A DNA stretch of 52,082 nucleotides from Bradyrhizobium lablabi. GTDB taxonomy: Bacteria > Pseudomonadota > Alphaproteobacteria > Rhizobiales > Xanthobacteraceae. Of this stretch, positions 7,559 to 15,833 are shown in pieces; within the stretch, counting starts at the first letter, position 1, and every line of letters begins with the position of its first letter. A program made the translations under genes and the position numbers. A model generated the notes under the pieces. It was not told where the DNA came from and did not search any database. It worked only from the letters and a program-made list of their open reading frames with translations. Where the stretch lies: positions 163,040 through 215,121 of the forward strand of contig NZ_LLYB01000065.1 of the NCBI RefSeq assembly GCF_001440475.1, in the 5' to 3' direction.

Positions 7559-9148
7559 GTGGAAACTGTTCTCGACAAAATCAGCGCGAGCGATCTGCTC
7601 GAAGGCCTGCCGTCGCGAGTGCACGATGTCTACGCAAAGTTCGCGCAGGAAACACCCGATCATCCCGCCTTCGTCGAGGCCGGTCGTTCGTGGAGCTACC
7701 GGCAGTTCTCGGACGCGGTCGAGGCAGCCTCGCGCGATCTGCGGGAACTGCAGATCAGGCCCGGCGACCGGGTGATGGTGGCCAGCGAAAACAGCGTGGC
7801 GCTTGGCGCGATCCTGTTCGCCATCGGCAGGCTCGACGCCTGGGCCATCGCGGTCAATCCGCGTCTGAGCGCGCGCGAGCTCGAACAGATCCGGTCGCAC
7901 AGCGGCGCCCGCCGGGTCCTGTTCAATTCGGCGCTCTCAAGGGAAGCTGCCGATCATGCCTTGCGTGCCGGGGCTAGTACGCGTTCGATCGGGCCGTTCG
8001 GTGGCATCGGCGTTGCGCCGTTGAACGAGGAGGCGCGGGCCGAGCCCGTCGAGGCCGACGCGGCGCGTCAGGTCGCGGCGCTGATGTACACCTCGGGCAC
8101 GACAGGCACGCCGAAGGGCGTGATGCTCAGCCACCGTAACCTGCTGATCGCCGCGAAAACGTCCGGCGTGCTGCGAAGGACCGGTCCCGCCGACCGGATC
8201 TATGGGGTGCTGCCGATGTCCCACATCGTCGGCTACTCGATTCTCCTGATCTCGACCCTGATGCACGGCGCGACGCTGCACGTCGTGTCGAAGGCCGATC
8301 CTGCCGCGCTGGCGGAAGCGATCGCAAAAGACGGGATTACGACGCTTTACGGCGTGCCTGCGACCTATCAGCGTCTGCTCGAATACAAGGCCGTGAAGGG
8401 GATATCGCGCCTCGATCGCGGCCGCCTGCGGATGATGTGCGTGGCGGGCGCCCCCCTGGATCTGACGCTGAAAGGCCGGATGGAGGAAGAGTTCGGCATT
8501 CCCCTGCTCAACGGTTACGGCATCACCGAATGCTCGCCGGGGCTTGCCGGTGTACGTGAGAAGCGTCCTGCCGATGACGAAACCGTGGGACCGATACTGC
8601 CGGGCGTCGAACATCGGATCGTCGACAGGAACGGCCATGAAGTCCCGGCCGGCAGCGTCGGCGAGTTGCATGTCCGGGGTCCCAACGTGATGCTCGGATA
8701 CTATCGCTCTGTCGAGCAGACGCGGGCCGCCATCGATCCCGATGGCTGGTTCAACACCGGCGACCTGGCCCGTATCAACGGCGAGGGTGACCTCTATATC
8801 GTCGGCCGCACCAAGGAGCTCATCATCCGCTCCGGCTTCAACGTCTATCCCGCCGAGGTCGAGGCCGTGCTCAACGCCCACGAACTCGTGGTGCAGTCTG
8901 CCGTCGTCGGACGCAAGGTCGACGGCAACGAGGAAGTGGTCGCATTCGTCCAGCTCCTGCCGGGAGCGGCGATCGGCGTGGACGAGCTCAAATCCTATTC
9001 CGCGGGGTTGCTGACTTCCTACAAGCGGCCAGGCGAGATTGTGATCCTCGACGCACTTCCCGCGGCGTCGACCGGAAAGATTTTGAAACACAAGCTGCGG
9101 GAATTGGCGAACGGGAGCAAGATCGACCCGGCGACGGCCGCCGGCTGA
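7559..9148 (+). CDS. Class I AMP-forming acyl-CoA ligase
   Basis: This 529-residue adenylate-forming enzyme activates a carboxylate with ATP and joins it to CoA. All core motifs are present: YTSGTTGTPKG (177-187), GYGITE (319-324), GWFNTGDLA (396-404), the hinge GRTKELIIRSGFNVYPAE, and the catalytic C-terminal lysine Lys507 in STGKILK. The size and motif set match medium/long-chain or aromatic acyl-CoA ligases (4-coumarate- or cyclohexanecarboxylate-CoA ligase type). The motifs alone do not give the substrate. The start is a GTG with GAGGAAA about 6 nt upstream. It sits between an HCCA-isomerase-like protein and an SDR, and the three genes probably form one catabolic operon. Confidence 0.94.
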   Translation: METVLDKISASDLLEGLPSRVHDVYAKFAQETPDHPAFVEAGRSWSYRQFSDAVEAASRDLRELQIRPGDRVMVASENSVALGAILFAIGRLDAWAIAVNPRLSARELEQIRSHSGARRVLFNSALSREAADHALRAGASTRSIGPFGGIGVAPLNEEARAEPVEADAARQVAALMYTSGTTGTPKGVMLSHRNLLIAAKTSGVLRRTGPADRIYGVLPMSHIVGYSILLISTLMHGATLHVVSKADPAALAEAIAKDGITTLYGVPATYQRLLEYKAVKGISRLDRGRLRMMCVAGAPLDLTLKGRMEEEFGIPLLNGYGITECSPGLAGVREKRPADDETVGPILPGVEHRIVDRNGHEVPAGSVGELHVRGPNVMLGYYRSVEQTRAAIDPDGWFNTGDLARINGEGDLYIVGRTKELIIRSGFNVYPAEVEAVLNAHELVVQSAVVGRKVDGNEEVVAFVQLLPGAAIGVDELKSYSAGLLTSYKRPGEIVILDALPAASTGKILKHKLRELANGSKIDPATAAG

Positions 9149-9192
9149 CGCATCAGCCGCCGTGTCCCTTAGTAGCGAACAGGAGGTAATCA

Positions 9193-9930
9193 ATGGCCAA
9201 GAGAAACGCGACCGCGGCAATCATCGGTGCGGGAGACTATATCGGCGCCGAGATCGCCAAGAAATTCGCCGCCGAGGGATTTACGATCTTCGCGGGCCGC
9301 CGCAACGGCGACAAGCTCGCACCGTTGGTGGACGAGGTTCAGGCCGCCGGCGGCAAGATCTTCGCGCGCTCGCTCGATGCCCGCAAGGAAGAGGAAATCA
9401 CCGCCTTCCTCAACGATGCCGACAAGGAAGCGCCGCTCGAAGTCTGCATCTTCAATGTCGGCGCCAACGTCAACTTTCCGATCCTCGATACCACCGAGCG
9501 GGTGTTCCGCAAGGTCTGGGAGATGGCCTGCTATTCGGGTTTTCTCGCCGGCCGTGAAGCCGCGCGCCTGATGCTGCCGCGCGGCCAGGGCAACATCTTC
9601 TTCACCGGCGCCACGGCCAGCCTGCGCGGCGGGCGCGGTTATGCGGCCTTTGCCAGCGCCAAGTTCGGCCTGCGCGCGGTGGCGCAAGCGATGGCGCGTG
9701 AGCTTGGCCCGAAGAATATCCACGTCGCGCACCTGATCATCGATTCCGGCGTCAACACCGAATGGGTTCGCCAACGGCGGCTTGAGGCGCTTGGGCCGGA
9801 CGCGCTCAACGATCCCGATGCGTTGATGCCGCCCGCGTCGGTCGCAAACGCCTATTGGAGTCTCTACGCGCAGCCGCGCAGTGCCTGGACGTTCGAAATG
9901 GAGATCCGGCCGTTCAAGGAGACGTGGTGA
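9193..9930 (+). CDS. SDR-family protein lacking the catalytic Ser and Tyr
   Basis: This 245-residue Rossmann-fold protein is preceded by a perfect AGGAGG. The nucleotide-binding loop GAGDYIG is at 12-18 and N88 sits in NVG. In the active-site region the canonical Ser position is Ala140 (FFTGATAS), and the YxxxK tyrosine is Phe153 (FASAK, with Lys157 kept). This agrees with the SDR subgroup described as having Phe instead of Tyr (cd05373, SDR_c10, from memory). It may therefore bind NAD(P)(H) without ordinary dehydrogenase chemistry, or use another acid. It follows the acyl-CoA ligase by 44 bp and is last in that operon. Confidence 0.9.
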   Translation: MAKRNATAAIIGAGDYIGAEIAKKFAAEGFTIFAGRRNGDKLAPLVDEVQAAGGKIFARSLDARKEEEITAFLNDADKEAPLEVCIFNVGANVNFPILDTTERVFRKVWEMACYSGFLAGREAARLMLPRGQGNIFFTGATASLRGGRGYAAFASAKFGLRAVAQAMARELGPKNIHVAHLIIDSGVNTEWVRQRRLEALGPDALNDPDALMPPASVANAYWSLYAQPRSAWTFEMEIRPFKETW

Positions 9931-10256
9931 ACCGCGGCCACTTGCGCGCGGCGCGCATCTGACAGCTTCCGACGCTCATTCCTGGGACTGCCGTGAACAC
10001 CGGACCAGAGAACAGCATGGCCTACACGCAGTTACAGCTTCAGCGCTGGAATGGAACTTCGTGGGAGCAGTTCGGCGACGTCGTGAGCGCCGATTTGAAT
10101 AAGGTGGAGTTCCCGCGCTGGAACTCGCCGGCAGTTCCTTGATGCGCGAAGCGCGCGTTGAAGAAATTTCGTTGATGGCCGCGTAGAAACACGAAGCGAT
10201 TTTAAGCTGAACGTTAATCCCTCGCGCTATCCGTCGCAGAAAGGCGGAGCGCGCGA
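9931..10256. other. Spacer between catabolic operon and EPS region
   Basis: This 326-bp stretch between the SDR and the RTX hydrolase has no full-length gene. It holds one 41-codon frame (10017-10142) and, just after it, a short GCGCG/CGCGC dyad without a T-run. The promoter of the RTX hydrolase should lie in 10143-10256, but no clear consensus was seen. Confidence 0.5.
10017..10142 (+). pseudogene. 41-codon frame, possible remnant of a type 1 solute-binding protein
   Basis: The frame encodes 41 residues beginning MAYTQLQLQRWNGTSWEQFG. The QRWNG.SWEQFGDVVS pattern resembles the extreme C-terminus of branched-chain-amino-acid-type periplasmic binding proteins, where a beta strand carries R-W-(D/N)-G-x-x-W. 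No upstream part of such a protein is found, and the ribosome-binding site is weak. It may be a decayed 3' end of a transporter gene that once accompanied the acyl-CoA ligase operon, or a chance frame. The family resemblance is from memory. Confidence 0.25.
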
Positions 10257-12494
10257 GTGGCAAGTATTTTCGAGGTTCAAGGCTTTGGCGCATTGTCCGA
10301 ATGGAATGGACAGTTCTCGAGCGCCTCGGCCAAGCAGGCATTTCAAAAGATTGCGGCGCTCGGATCGAATTCGATCGAGCTGACCGCCCGGATCTGGACT
10401 CAGACCGGAACATCCAATTCCGTCTTCGCCGATCCCGCCAAGACCGAAAGCGACGCCAGCCTGTTGGCGGGCTTTCAGGCGGCGCACGATGCCGGCCTGT
10501 CGGTGCTGTTCAAGGCCGCGCTCTCGACCTTGAACGGAAGCAGGGTATCCAGCCTGGCGCCGGCCGATCTCGCGGGGTTTTTTGCATCCTACAAGGCCGA
10601 GATCGTGCACCTCGCCACCATCGCGCAGGCCGCAGGCGTCGAGACGTTCGCGATCGGCAACGAGATGAGTAGCCTGTCCGGCGCGTCATATCGCGGCTAC
10701 TGGGTCGATATCATCGACGCTATCAGGCAGGTCTATCACGGCGAACTGACCTATGCGGCGGCGACCGACGAAGCCTCGCATGTCAGCTTCTGGGATCAAC
10801 TCGACACGATCGGGGTCAACACCTATCCGCCGTTGACAGCCAGCAATAGCCCGACGGTGCAAGACCTGATCGACGCGTGGACCGAAGTTCCGACCAACCC
10901 GTACTACGCGGCGGCGTTCGACTACAAATCGCCGGTCGACTTTCTGCATTCGCTTGCGACGAGGTACGACAAGCCGCTGCTGATGACCGAAGTCGGCTAT
11001 CGCAGCGTCGACGGCACTGCCATCTCGCCGGGATCGTGGACGAGCAACGGTACGGCCGATGTGCAGGAGCAGGCGGACGCCTACAACGCCTTCTTCCAGG
11101 TCTGGACGGCCCATGGCGGCGATTGGTTCAAGGGCGTCGAGCTCTGGCAATGGGATCTCAACAACCAGTATTCGAGCACGGGCTATTCCGTCATGGGAAA
11201 GCCGGCCGAAGCTGTCGTCTCGCAGTATTTCCATGGCGGCGGGGCCGTTCCCGACCTTGCGATGATGGGATCGGCTGTTGCCGACCTCATCGATATCGGC
11301 CGCGGTAATGACACGATCGATGCCGGGCTGGGCGACGACGTCATTCATGGCGGCGCCGGTGCGGACATCATCGTCGGTGGGCCTGCGACCAGCGGCAAAT
11401 TGTCGGTAACGACCGTCACCCTCGTCGGCTACGGCTCGGTGGTCGGTGGTGTCGGTGCGCAGGCCCAGATCAAGGTCAACGGCCAGCTAGTCTCCGGGTT
11501 AATGGAATTCAAGCCGGCGGCTGATCCGTCTGAATACCAGGCGTTCACGATCAGCTTGGCCAATCCCGGTGTAATCACCAGCATCGACATCAACCTGGCG
11601 AACGCCACACCGGGGCGGGCGCTGCATATCAAGGATTTCCTGATCAACGGTGTCGCGCTGTCGCCGGCTGACGCAGCGAACGCAAGCTCGCCTGGCTCGT
11701 TCGATCTCTACGTCCACAATATCCATGTCGACACGGCCAGCCATCAGGACTGGTTTTCTGGCGCGGCGACGGACAATGACGTGATCGATGGCGGCGCAGG
11801 CAACGACGTCATCAACGGCGGGATCGGCGACGATGTCATCGACGGCGGAGCCGGGATCGATACGGCCAGATTCACCGGCAATATCCGCGACTATGATATC
11901 ACGATTGCCAACGGCCAGTTGGTGGTGAACGACCGGATCGCGGGCCGCGACGGCGCCGATCATCTCTCCGATCTCGAATTCCTGCAGTTCGCCGACGGCG
12001 TCATCGACGCCAGCGAGCTGTTCGCCAGTCTGGCGAGTAGCTCCGGCAGCACGCTGCAAGTGCTGGCGACCGACGGCGCCGGCAAGATCATCGGCCAGCT
12101 GCTTCGCCATGCCGATGGCTCCGACCTCTATTCGTTCGTGACCGCTGCGAGCACTGGCCCTCAGCCGCCGGTCGATAGCGACGCGTTCCAGTTCATCGCT
12201 AATACGGCGCATCGGCAAATGGAATTCGGGGGGATCGCACACAGGGCCGCGACCACGGGCAACGATACGTTTGTTTTCAGCGAAACCATCGGGCGCCACG
12301 CGGCAGATGACTTCAAGGCAGCAGACTCAATCGGGCACGATGTGAGCCGAATCGAATCCACTGTTACAGCCGACGTCGCGCATCTTTCCGATCACGGAGC
12401 CGGACATGACACCGTCATCGATTCCAGTCATGATGTATCGGACGCGCTCACCGGCGTAGCGTCCCTGACGGCTCATCATCTGGTCTTCGTCTGA
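10257..12494 (+). CDS. Secreted GH113-like glycoside hydrolase with RTX repeats and CBM60-like domain
   Basis: This 745-residue protein has an N-terminal TIM barrel (about 1-328) that resembles GH113/clan A hydrolases. The acid/base candidate is Glu136 in FAIGNEMSSL and the nucleophile Glu245 in LLMTEVGYRS, with KGVELWQWD on the last strand. A first RTX block follows (348-375: GRGNDTIDAG, GDDVIHGGAGAD), then a CBM60-like beta domain (about 383-470, QIKVNGQLV...IKDFLINGV). A second RTX block (507-535) and a C-terminal region complete it. There is no Sec signal. Calcium-binding RTX repeats plus absence of a signal imply type I secretion. The start is GTG with GGAG 5 nt upstream. It borders the EPS cluster, so it may cut the cell's own EPS, as the rhizobial PlyA/ExsH glycanases do, or plant mannan/xylan. 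Confidence 0.87.
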   Translation: MASIFEVQGFGALSEWNGQFSSASAKQAFQKIAALGSNSIELTARIWTQTGTSNSVFADPAKTESDASLLAGFQAAHDAGLSVLFKAALSTLNGSRVSSLAPADLAGFFASYKAEIVHLATIAQAAGVETFAIGNEMSSLSGASYRGYWVDIIDAIRQVYHGELTYAAATDEASHVSFWDQLDTIGVNTYPPLTASNSPTVQDLIDAWTEVPTNPYYAAAFDYKSPVDFLHSLATRYDKPLLMTEVGYRSVDGTAISPGSWTSNGTADVQEQADAYNAFFQVWTAHGGDWFKGVELWQWDLNNQYSSTGYSVMGKPAEAVVSQYFHGGGAVPDLAMMGSAVADLIDIGRGNDTIDAGLGDDVIHGGAGADIIVGGPATSGKLSVTTVTLVGYGSVVGGVGAQAQIKVNGQLVSGLMEFKPAADPSEYQAFTISLANPGVITSIDINLANATPGRALHIKDFLINGVALSPADAANASSPGSFDLYVHNIHVDTASHQDWFSGAATDNDVIDGGAGNDVINGGIGDDVIDGGAGIDTARFTGNIRDYDITIANGQLVVNDRIAGRDGADHLSDLEFLQFADGVIDASELFASLASSSGSTLQVLATDGAGKIIGQLLRHADGSDLYSFVTAASTGPQPPVDSDAFQFIANTAHRQMEFGGIAHRAATTGNDTFVFSETIGRHAADDFKAADSIGHDVSRIESTVTADVAHLSDHGAGHDTVIDSSHDVSDALTGVASLTAHHLVFV

Positions 12495-12512
12495 CCGCAT
12501 CGATGCGCAGGC

Positions 12513-12866
12513 TCAGGCGTGATCGGGGCCGACGGTCACGACCATGACGCCGTCGATCTTGATCAGGAATGTCATTGTCGGTTGGCCGGAAGCCGGCGCC
12601 CGTTCGACCGCATGCCGGAACGCTGCAATCTCTTCTTGCGCTGCTGCCCGGGGGCTGAGTGTCGAACCCGGCACGCAGACGGGAATACCATCCGAGGTGA
12701 GTGCGCTCAGGTCGACCCGCAGGTCGGCGTCGCGACAGATTTCCTGCGCCTCGGCGAGGTCGCTCGCTTCGAACGCCAGCGTCGGCCTTCGATCGACGTC
12801 GAGAACGAAAACCTGAAGCAAACCGGATCCGTCCGGTCGCTGCGATGGTTCATGGGCTGACACCAC
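12513..12866 (-). CDS. Small conserved hypothetical protein
   Basis: This 117-residue soluble protein has no signal peptide or membrane segment. The readable pattern is an N-terminal strand VFVLDVDRRPTLAFEA, a segment SDLAEAQEICRDADLRVDLSAL, and a C-terminal strand MTFLIKIDGVMVV. From memory, small proteins of this shape are common in Bradyrhizobium and have no assigned function. The start is GTG at 12866 with GAGGA 5 nt upstream. It converges with the RTX hydrolase (18-bp gap), so it is not co-transcribed with it. Confidence 0.75.
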   Translation of the reverse strand: MVSAHEPSQRPDGSGLLQVFVLDVDRRPTLAFEASDLAEAQEICRDADLRVDLSALTSDGIPVCVPGSTLSPRAAAQEEIAAFRHAVERAPASGQPTMTFLIKIDGVMVVTVGPDHA

Positions 12867-13227
12867 GCAATTCCTCGATCAATCTAGTGGCAAGCCGGGC
12901 CGCAAAATCAAGATTTCCTCAGGGATGGGAATTGTCAAATCCGCGATCGCGGCGTCATCAACGCCCGGCCGGCTGCGTGACGGAAGGCCATTGGAACGCC
13001 AGTTGGAGAAATCCTAAAATTTGCGCGAAACAGCGGGGCGGGTTCGTGCGTTGCATTCCTGACCAGCCCCACATGGTGGCGTCGGGCTGAAGCTTGACGC
13101 GACATCTGAATTACAACCATCCAAATTGTTCCCGGCCCCGCATTGTTGCGCTGTCATGGCGTTCGACATAGCATCGATCGCAAGTCAGGAGCGGGCAGGG
13201 CAGAAGAAATGAATACGAGGTCCTTCT
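12867..13227. other. Gene-free spacer
   Basis: This 361-bp stretch lies between the leftward hypothetical gene and the rightward methyltransferase and should hold both promoters. The only notable symmetry is the 12-bp palindrome CCGCGATCGCGG at 12941-12952. No reading frame with a credible ribosome-binding site and no family resemblance was found. Confidence 0.45.
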
Positions 13228-14208
13228 TTGCAGCTTTCTGCCGTCGATCATGCGTTAGCGAATACGGAACCCGCGCACTGGAAGCAACGTCTTCGCTGCC
13301 CTCGCTGTTCGTCGGCGCTGCGGAACGTGTGGTCGCAGCCGTCCTGTTCGAACCGCGCCTGCGATTATAGCAGGGCCGGGTTTCCGGTAGTCGGCTCACA
13401 GCCGGTGCTGATCGATTTTGCGGCCAGCATTTTTGAGCGCAGGATGTATGAGGCCGAGAGCGGCTCGGCGCTGCAGCGGGACGTCAGCCGCCGTTCCCTC
13501 GGATCGCGCCTGCATCGTCTTACCTTCGGCGGCAATCCGGTTGCGGTTTCCAACAGTGCAAACTTCATCGAGCTGTTGAAGCGAGAGTCGCGGCGGCCGG
13601 TCGTGCTCGTGATCGGAGGCGGGACCATCGGTCTGGGCGCAGACGAACTCTACCGCGACGATTCCATCGAACTCGTCGGCACCGACGTCTATGCCTCGCC
13701 GCATACCGCGCTGGTGGCCGACGCCCACAGCCTGCCGTTCGAAGACGGCGTGTTCGATGGCGTCTGGGTGCAGGCGGTGCTGGAACACGTGCTGGAACCC
13801 GCTACCGTCGTCGCCGAATTGCATCGGGTGCTGCGTCTGGAAGGCCTGGTCTATGCGGAGACGCCGTTCATGCAGCAGGTGCATGAGCAGGCCTATGACT
13901 TCTCGCGTTTCACGCAGAGCGGTCACCGCTGGTTGTTCAAGCGATTTTCCGAAGTTGACGCCGGGCCGGTCGGCGGCGCCGGCGTCGCGCTTGAATGGTC
14001 GATCCGCTATTTCGCGCGCGCGCTAGGCGCAGGCGACAAGCTGTCGCGGCTGATCGTGCTGCCGTTCTTCTGGATCAGGTATCTCGATGCATTCGGCCGC
14101 GGCCGGGCCGTCGCAGACGCCGCCAGCGGCTTCTTCTTTCTCGGGCGCAGGGCCGAACGGGCAATGGATCCGCACGCCATGCCGGATTATTACAATCGGC
14201 AGAAATGA
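13228..14208 (+). CDS. SAM-dependent methyltransferase with N-terminal Trm112-like zinc ribbon
   Basis: This 326-residue protein has a Trm112-like zinc ribbon at residues 24-62: Cys24, Cys27, Cys40 and Cys45, followed by GFPVVGSQPVLIDF, matching the C-C...C-C...P.L pattern. A class I methyltransferase domain follows, with motif I VLVIGGGTIGLG (about 126-137), the acidic residue in LVGTDVY, and FEDGVFDGVWVQAVLEHVLEP. The start is TTG at 13228 with GAGG 7 nt upstream, and no ATG fits in frame. Placed at the edge of the EPS locus, it may methylate a sugar or lipid-linked intermediate (inference). It converges with a small secreted protein. Confidence 0.87.
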   Translation: MQLSAVDHALANTEPAHWKQRLRCPRCSSALRNVWSQPSCSNRACDYSRAGFPVVGSQPVLIDFAASIFERRMYEAESGSALQRDVSRRSLGSRLHRLTFGGNPVAVSNSANFIELLKRESRRPVVLVIGGGTIGLGADELYRDDSIELVGTDVYASPHTALVADAHSLPFEDGVFDGVWVQAVLEHVLEPATVVAELHRVLRLEGLVYAETPFMQQVHEQAYDFSRFTQSGHRWLFKRFSEVDAGPVGGAGVALEWSIRYFARALGAGDKLSRLIVLPFFWIRYLDAFGRGRAVADAASGFFFLGRRAERAMDPHAMPDYYNRQK

Positions 14209-14231
14209 GCGTCGACGGTTAGTGGACTATT

Positions 14232-14645
14232 CTACGAAACGCCCTTGATCTTCTTGCACGGCGTCGACGAGGTCGATGACATCCGTGCGACGTCGGTTAC
14301 GGAGCGGATGGCAGGCTTTTCCTTGCGGGTGATGAAGCGCAGCACGCCGTGAGGATAGGCGTCGCAGAACTGCGCCAGCGTCGAGGCCGTTGCCGGAACG
14401 CTGTCCTGCTTGGGGATTACCGCGATGCCGCCATCCCTCAGGATGTACGCATCCTTCACGTTGGGCATGGCTGACGTCGCGATGCAGACCTTGAACAGGT
14501 CATTGTAGGCCTGCGGTGTCAGGGCCTGGTCACCGTCGGGCGTTGCCAATAGATACTCGCGGCTCTTGCGGCAGTTCTCGTTGTCCGCCCGCGCCGCACC
14601 GGTCGCGAGCACCAGTAGCATCGCGGTCGCGACCCATAGCCTCAT
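14232..14645 (-). CDS. Small exported protein of the glycosyltransferase operon
   Basis: This 137-residue protein has a clear signal peptide, MRLWVATAMLLVLATGAARA, cut after ARA. The mature domain of about 117 residues contains four Cys, which could form disulfides in the periplasm. The start at 14645 overlaps the stop of the upstream glycosyltransferase by ATGA, so it is the last gene of the 14232-17902 operon. An in-frame ATG at 14729 would hide the signal peptide and is rejected. The RSVTDVARMSSTSSTPCKKI tail is unfamiliar. Its role in polysaccharide assembly is unknown. Confidence 0.82.
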   Translation of the reverse strand: MRLWVATAMLLVLATGAARADNENCRKSREYLLATPDGDQALTPQAYNDLFKVCIATSAMPNVKDAYILRDGGIAVIPKQDSVPATASTLAQFCDAYPHGVLRFITRKEKPAIRSVTDVARMSSTSSTPCKKIKGVS

Positions 14646-15823
14646 GCCGTCTTTCCCATGGCGTGGTTCGCAGATGCCCGCTTGCCGGCATAGGCCAGGC
14701 CGTACGTTGTCGCCGCGCATCGTTCCCATGAAAGGGCGCGGGCATGGGCGGATGCGCCGGCCGCGAGAATGGCGCGCAGACCCCGGTCCGCGGCCAGCTC
14801 CGCGATCGCTGGCGATATGCTTTCTACCGACGGCGGCACAAGAACGCCGGTTTCGTCGGCCAGCACGGCGTCAGCCACTCCGCCGACGTCGGTCGCGACG
14901 CTCGGCAGGCCGGCGGCGCCGGCTTCGAGATAGACCAATCCAAATCCTTCCACCCGGCCGGTCGTATCAGGCGTCCCCGTCAGGCAGAAGAAATCGGCGG
15001 CCGCGTAGAGATCGCGGATTTCCTCGTTCGATTGCGACCCAAGGAAGCGAATGTCGCATTCCGCCTCGCCTGCGGCCCGTCGCAGATCGCCGACATAATC
15101 GGCTTCGCCGTCCGGACCGACCACGAGCCACGTGATGCGCCGGCGCAGTTCGTCCGGAAGCCGCGACAGTGCAGCCAGGGTCAGGTGATGTCCCTTGCGG
15201 CGCGTGATGCGCGCGACCGTGATCATCACCAGGCGGTCTTCCGGCAGGCGATGGGCCAGGCGAACTTCCCGGCGCGTTCGTCGTCCGCCGAACCAGAATT
15301 CCGATACGCCGAGATTGATCGCGCTGATCCGGCGCGGGTCGACGGCAAACCGTTCGCGGAACAGCGTCTCGGTAAAGCGGCTGTTGGCGACGACCTCCGT
15401 CCGCGGCCCGAATACGCCGGCGCCGCGTATCGCCATGCGCTTCAGCGTCGTCTGCGTTTCGTTGATCTCGGTGCCATGCACCGTCATCAATACCCGCGCC
15501 GGCGTTCGCCATCGCGACAGCGCGAGCGGGATGAAGAACGGCCAATCGGCGGCATGAACCACGTCATATCGGTCGCCGCGGACGCCGCGTCGCGCCAGCA
15601 TGATCTTGCGTGGCAGATCGCGCATGGAATGGAGACCGCCGCGAAAGCGAACGACCTCGAAGGGCAGGGAGCGATCGTCGTCGTCGGTGTGCTGCGCGTA
15701 GTCCGGCGCGACCACGGTGACCCTGGCGCCGAGCCGGCTGGCGGCCGCGGCAATTTCGCGGGCATACGTTCCAATTCCTCCCATCGCGGGAGCGAACTCG
15801 CTGGTCAACAGAAGGATGTTCAA
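14642..15823 (-). CDS. GT4-family glycosyltransferase
   Basis: This GT-B fold retaining transferase has the N-terminal motif LLLTSEFAPAMGGIGTYAREIA for the acceptor side. The C-terminal donor site EGFGLVYLEAGAAGLPSVAT has the E-x7-E pattern typical of GT4. The start is taken as TTG at 15823 because GAGGG stands 7 nt upstream, directly over the previous stop, giving 393 residues. An ATG at 15883 would give 413 residues but overlap the upstream gene by 50 bp. It probably adds one sugar of the EPS repeat on undecaprenyl diphosphate at the cytoplasmic face. The donor sugar cannot be told from sequence. Confidence 0.9.
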   Translation of the reverse strand: MNILLLTSEFAPAMGGIGTYAREIAAAASRLGARVTVVAPDYAQHTDDDDRSLPFEVVRFRGGLHSMRDLPRKIMLARRGVRGDRYDVVHAADWPFFIPLALSRWRTPARVLMTVHGTEINETQTTLKRMAIRGAGVFGPRTEVVANSRFTETLFRERFAVDPRRISAINLGVSEFWFGGRRTRREVRLAHRLPEDRLVMITVARITRRKGHHLTLAALSRLPDELRRRITWLVVGPDGEADYVGDLRRAAGEAECDIRFLGSQSNEEIRDLYAAADFFCLTGTPDTTGRVEGFGLVYLEAGAAGLPSVATDVGGVADAVLADETGVLVPPSVESISPAIAELAADRGLRAILAAGASAHARALSWERCAATTYGLAYAGKRASANHAMGKTA

Positions 15824-15833
15824 CCCGGCGCCC

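Noticed and set aside
12941..12952. Palindrome CCGCGATCGCGG
   Set aside because: GC-rich palindromes containing CGATCG are expected often in this background, and nothing in the position supports a function.
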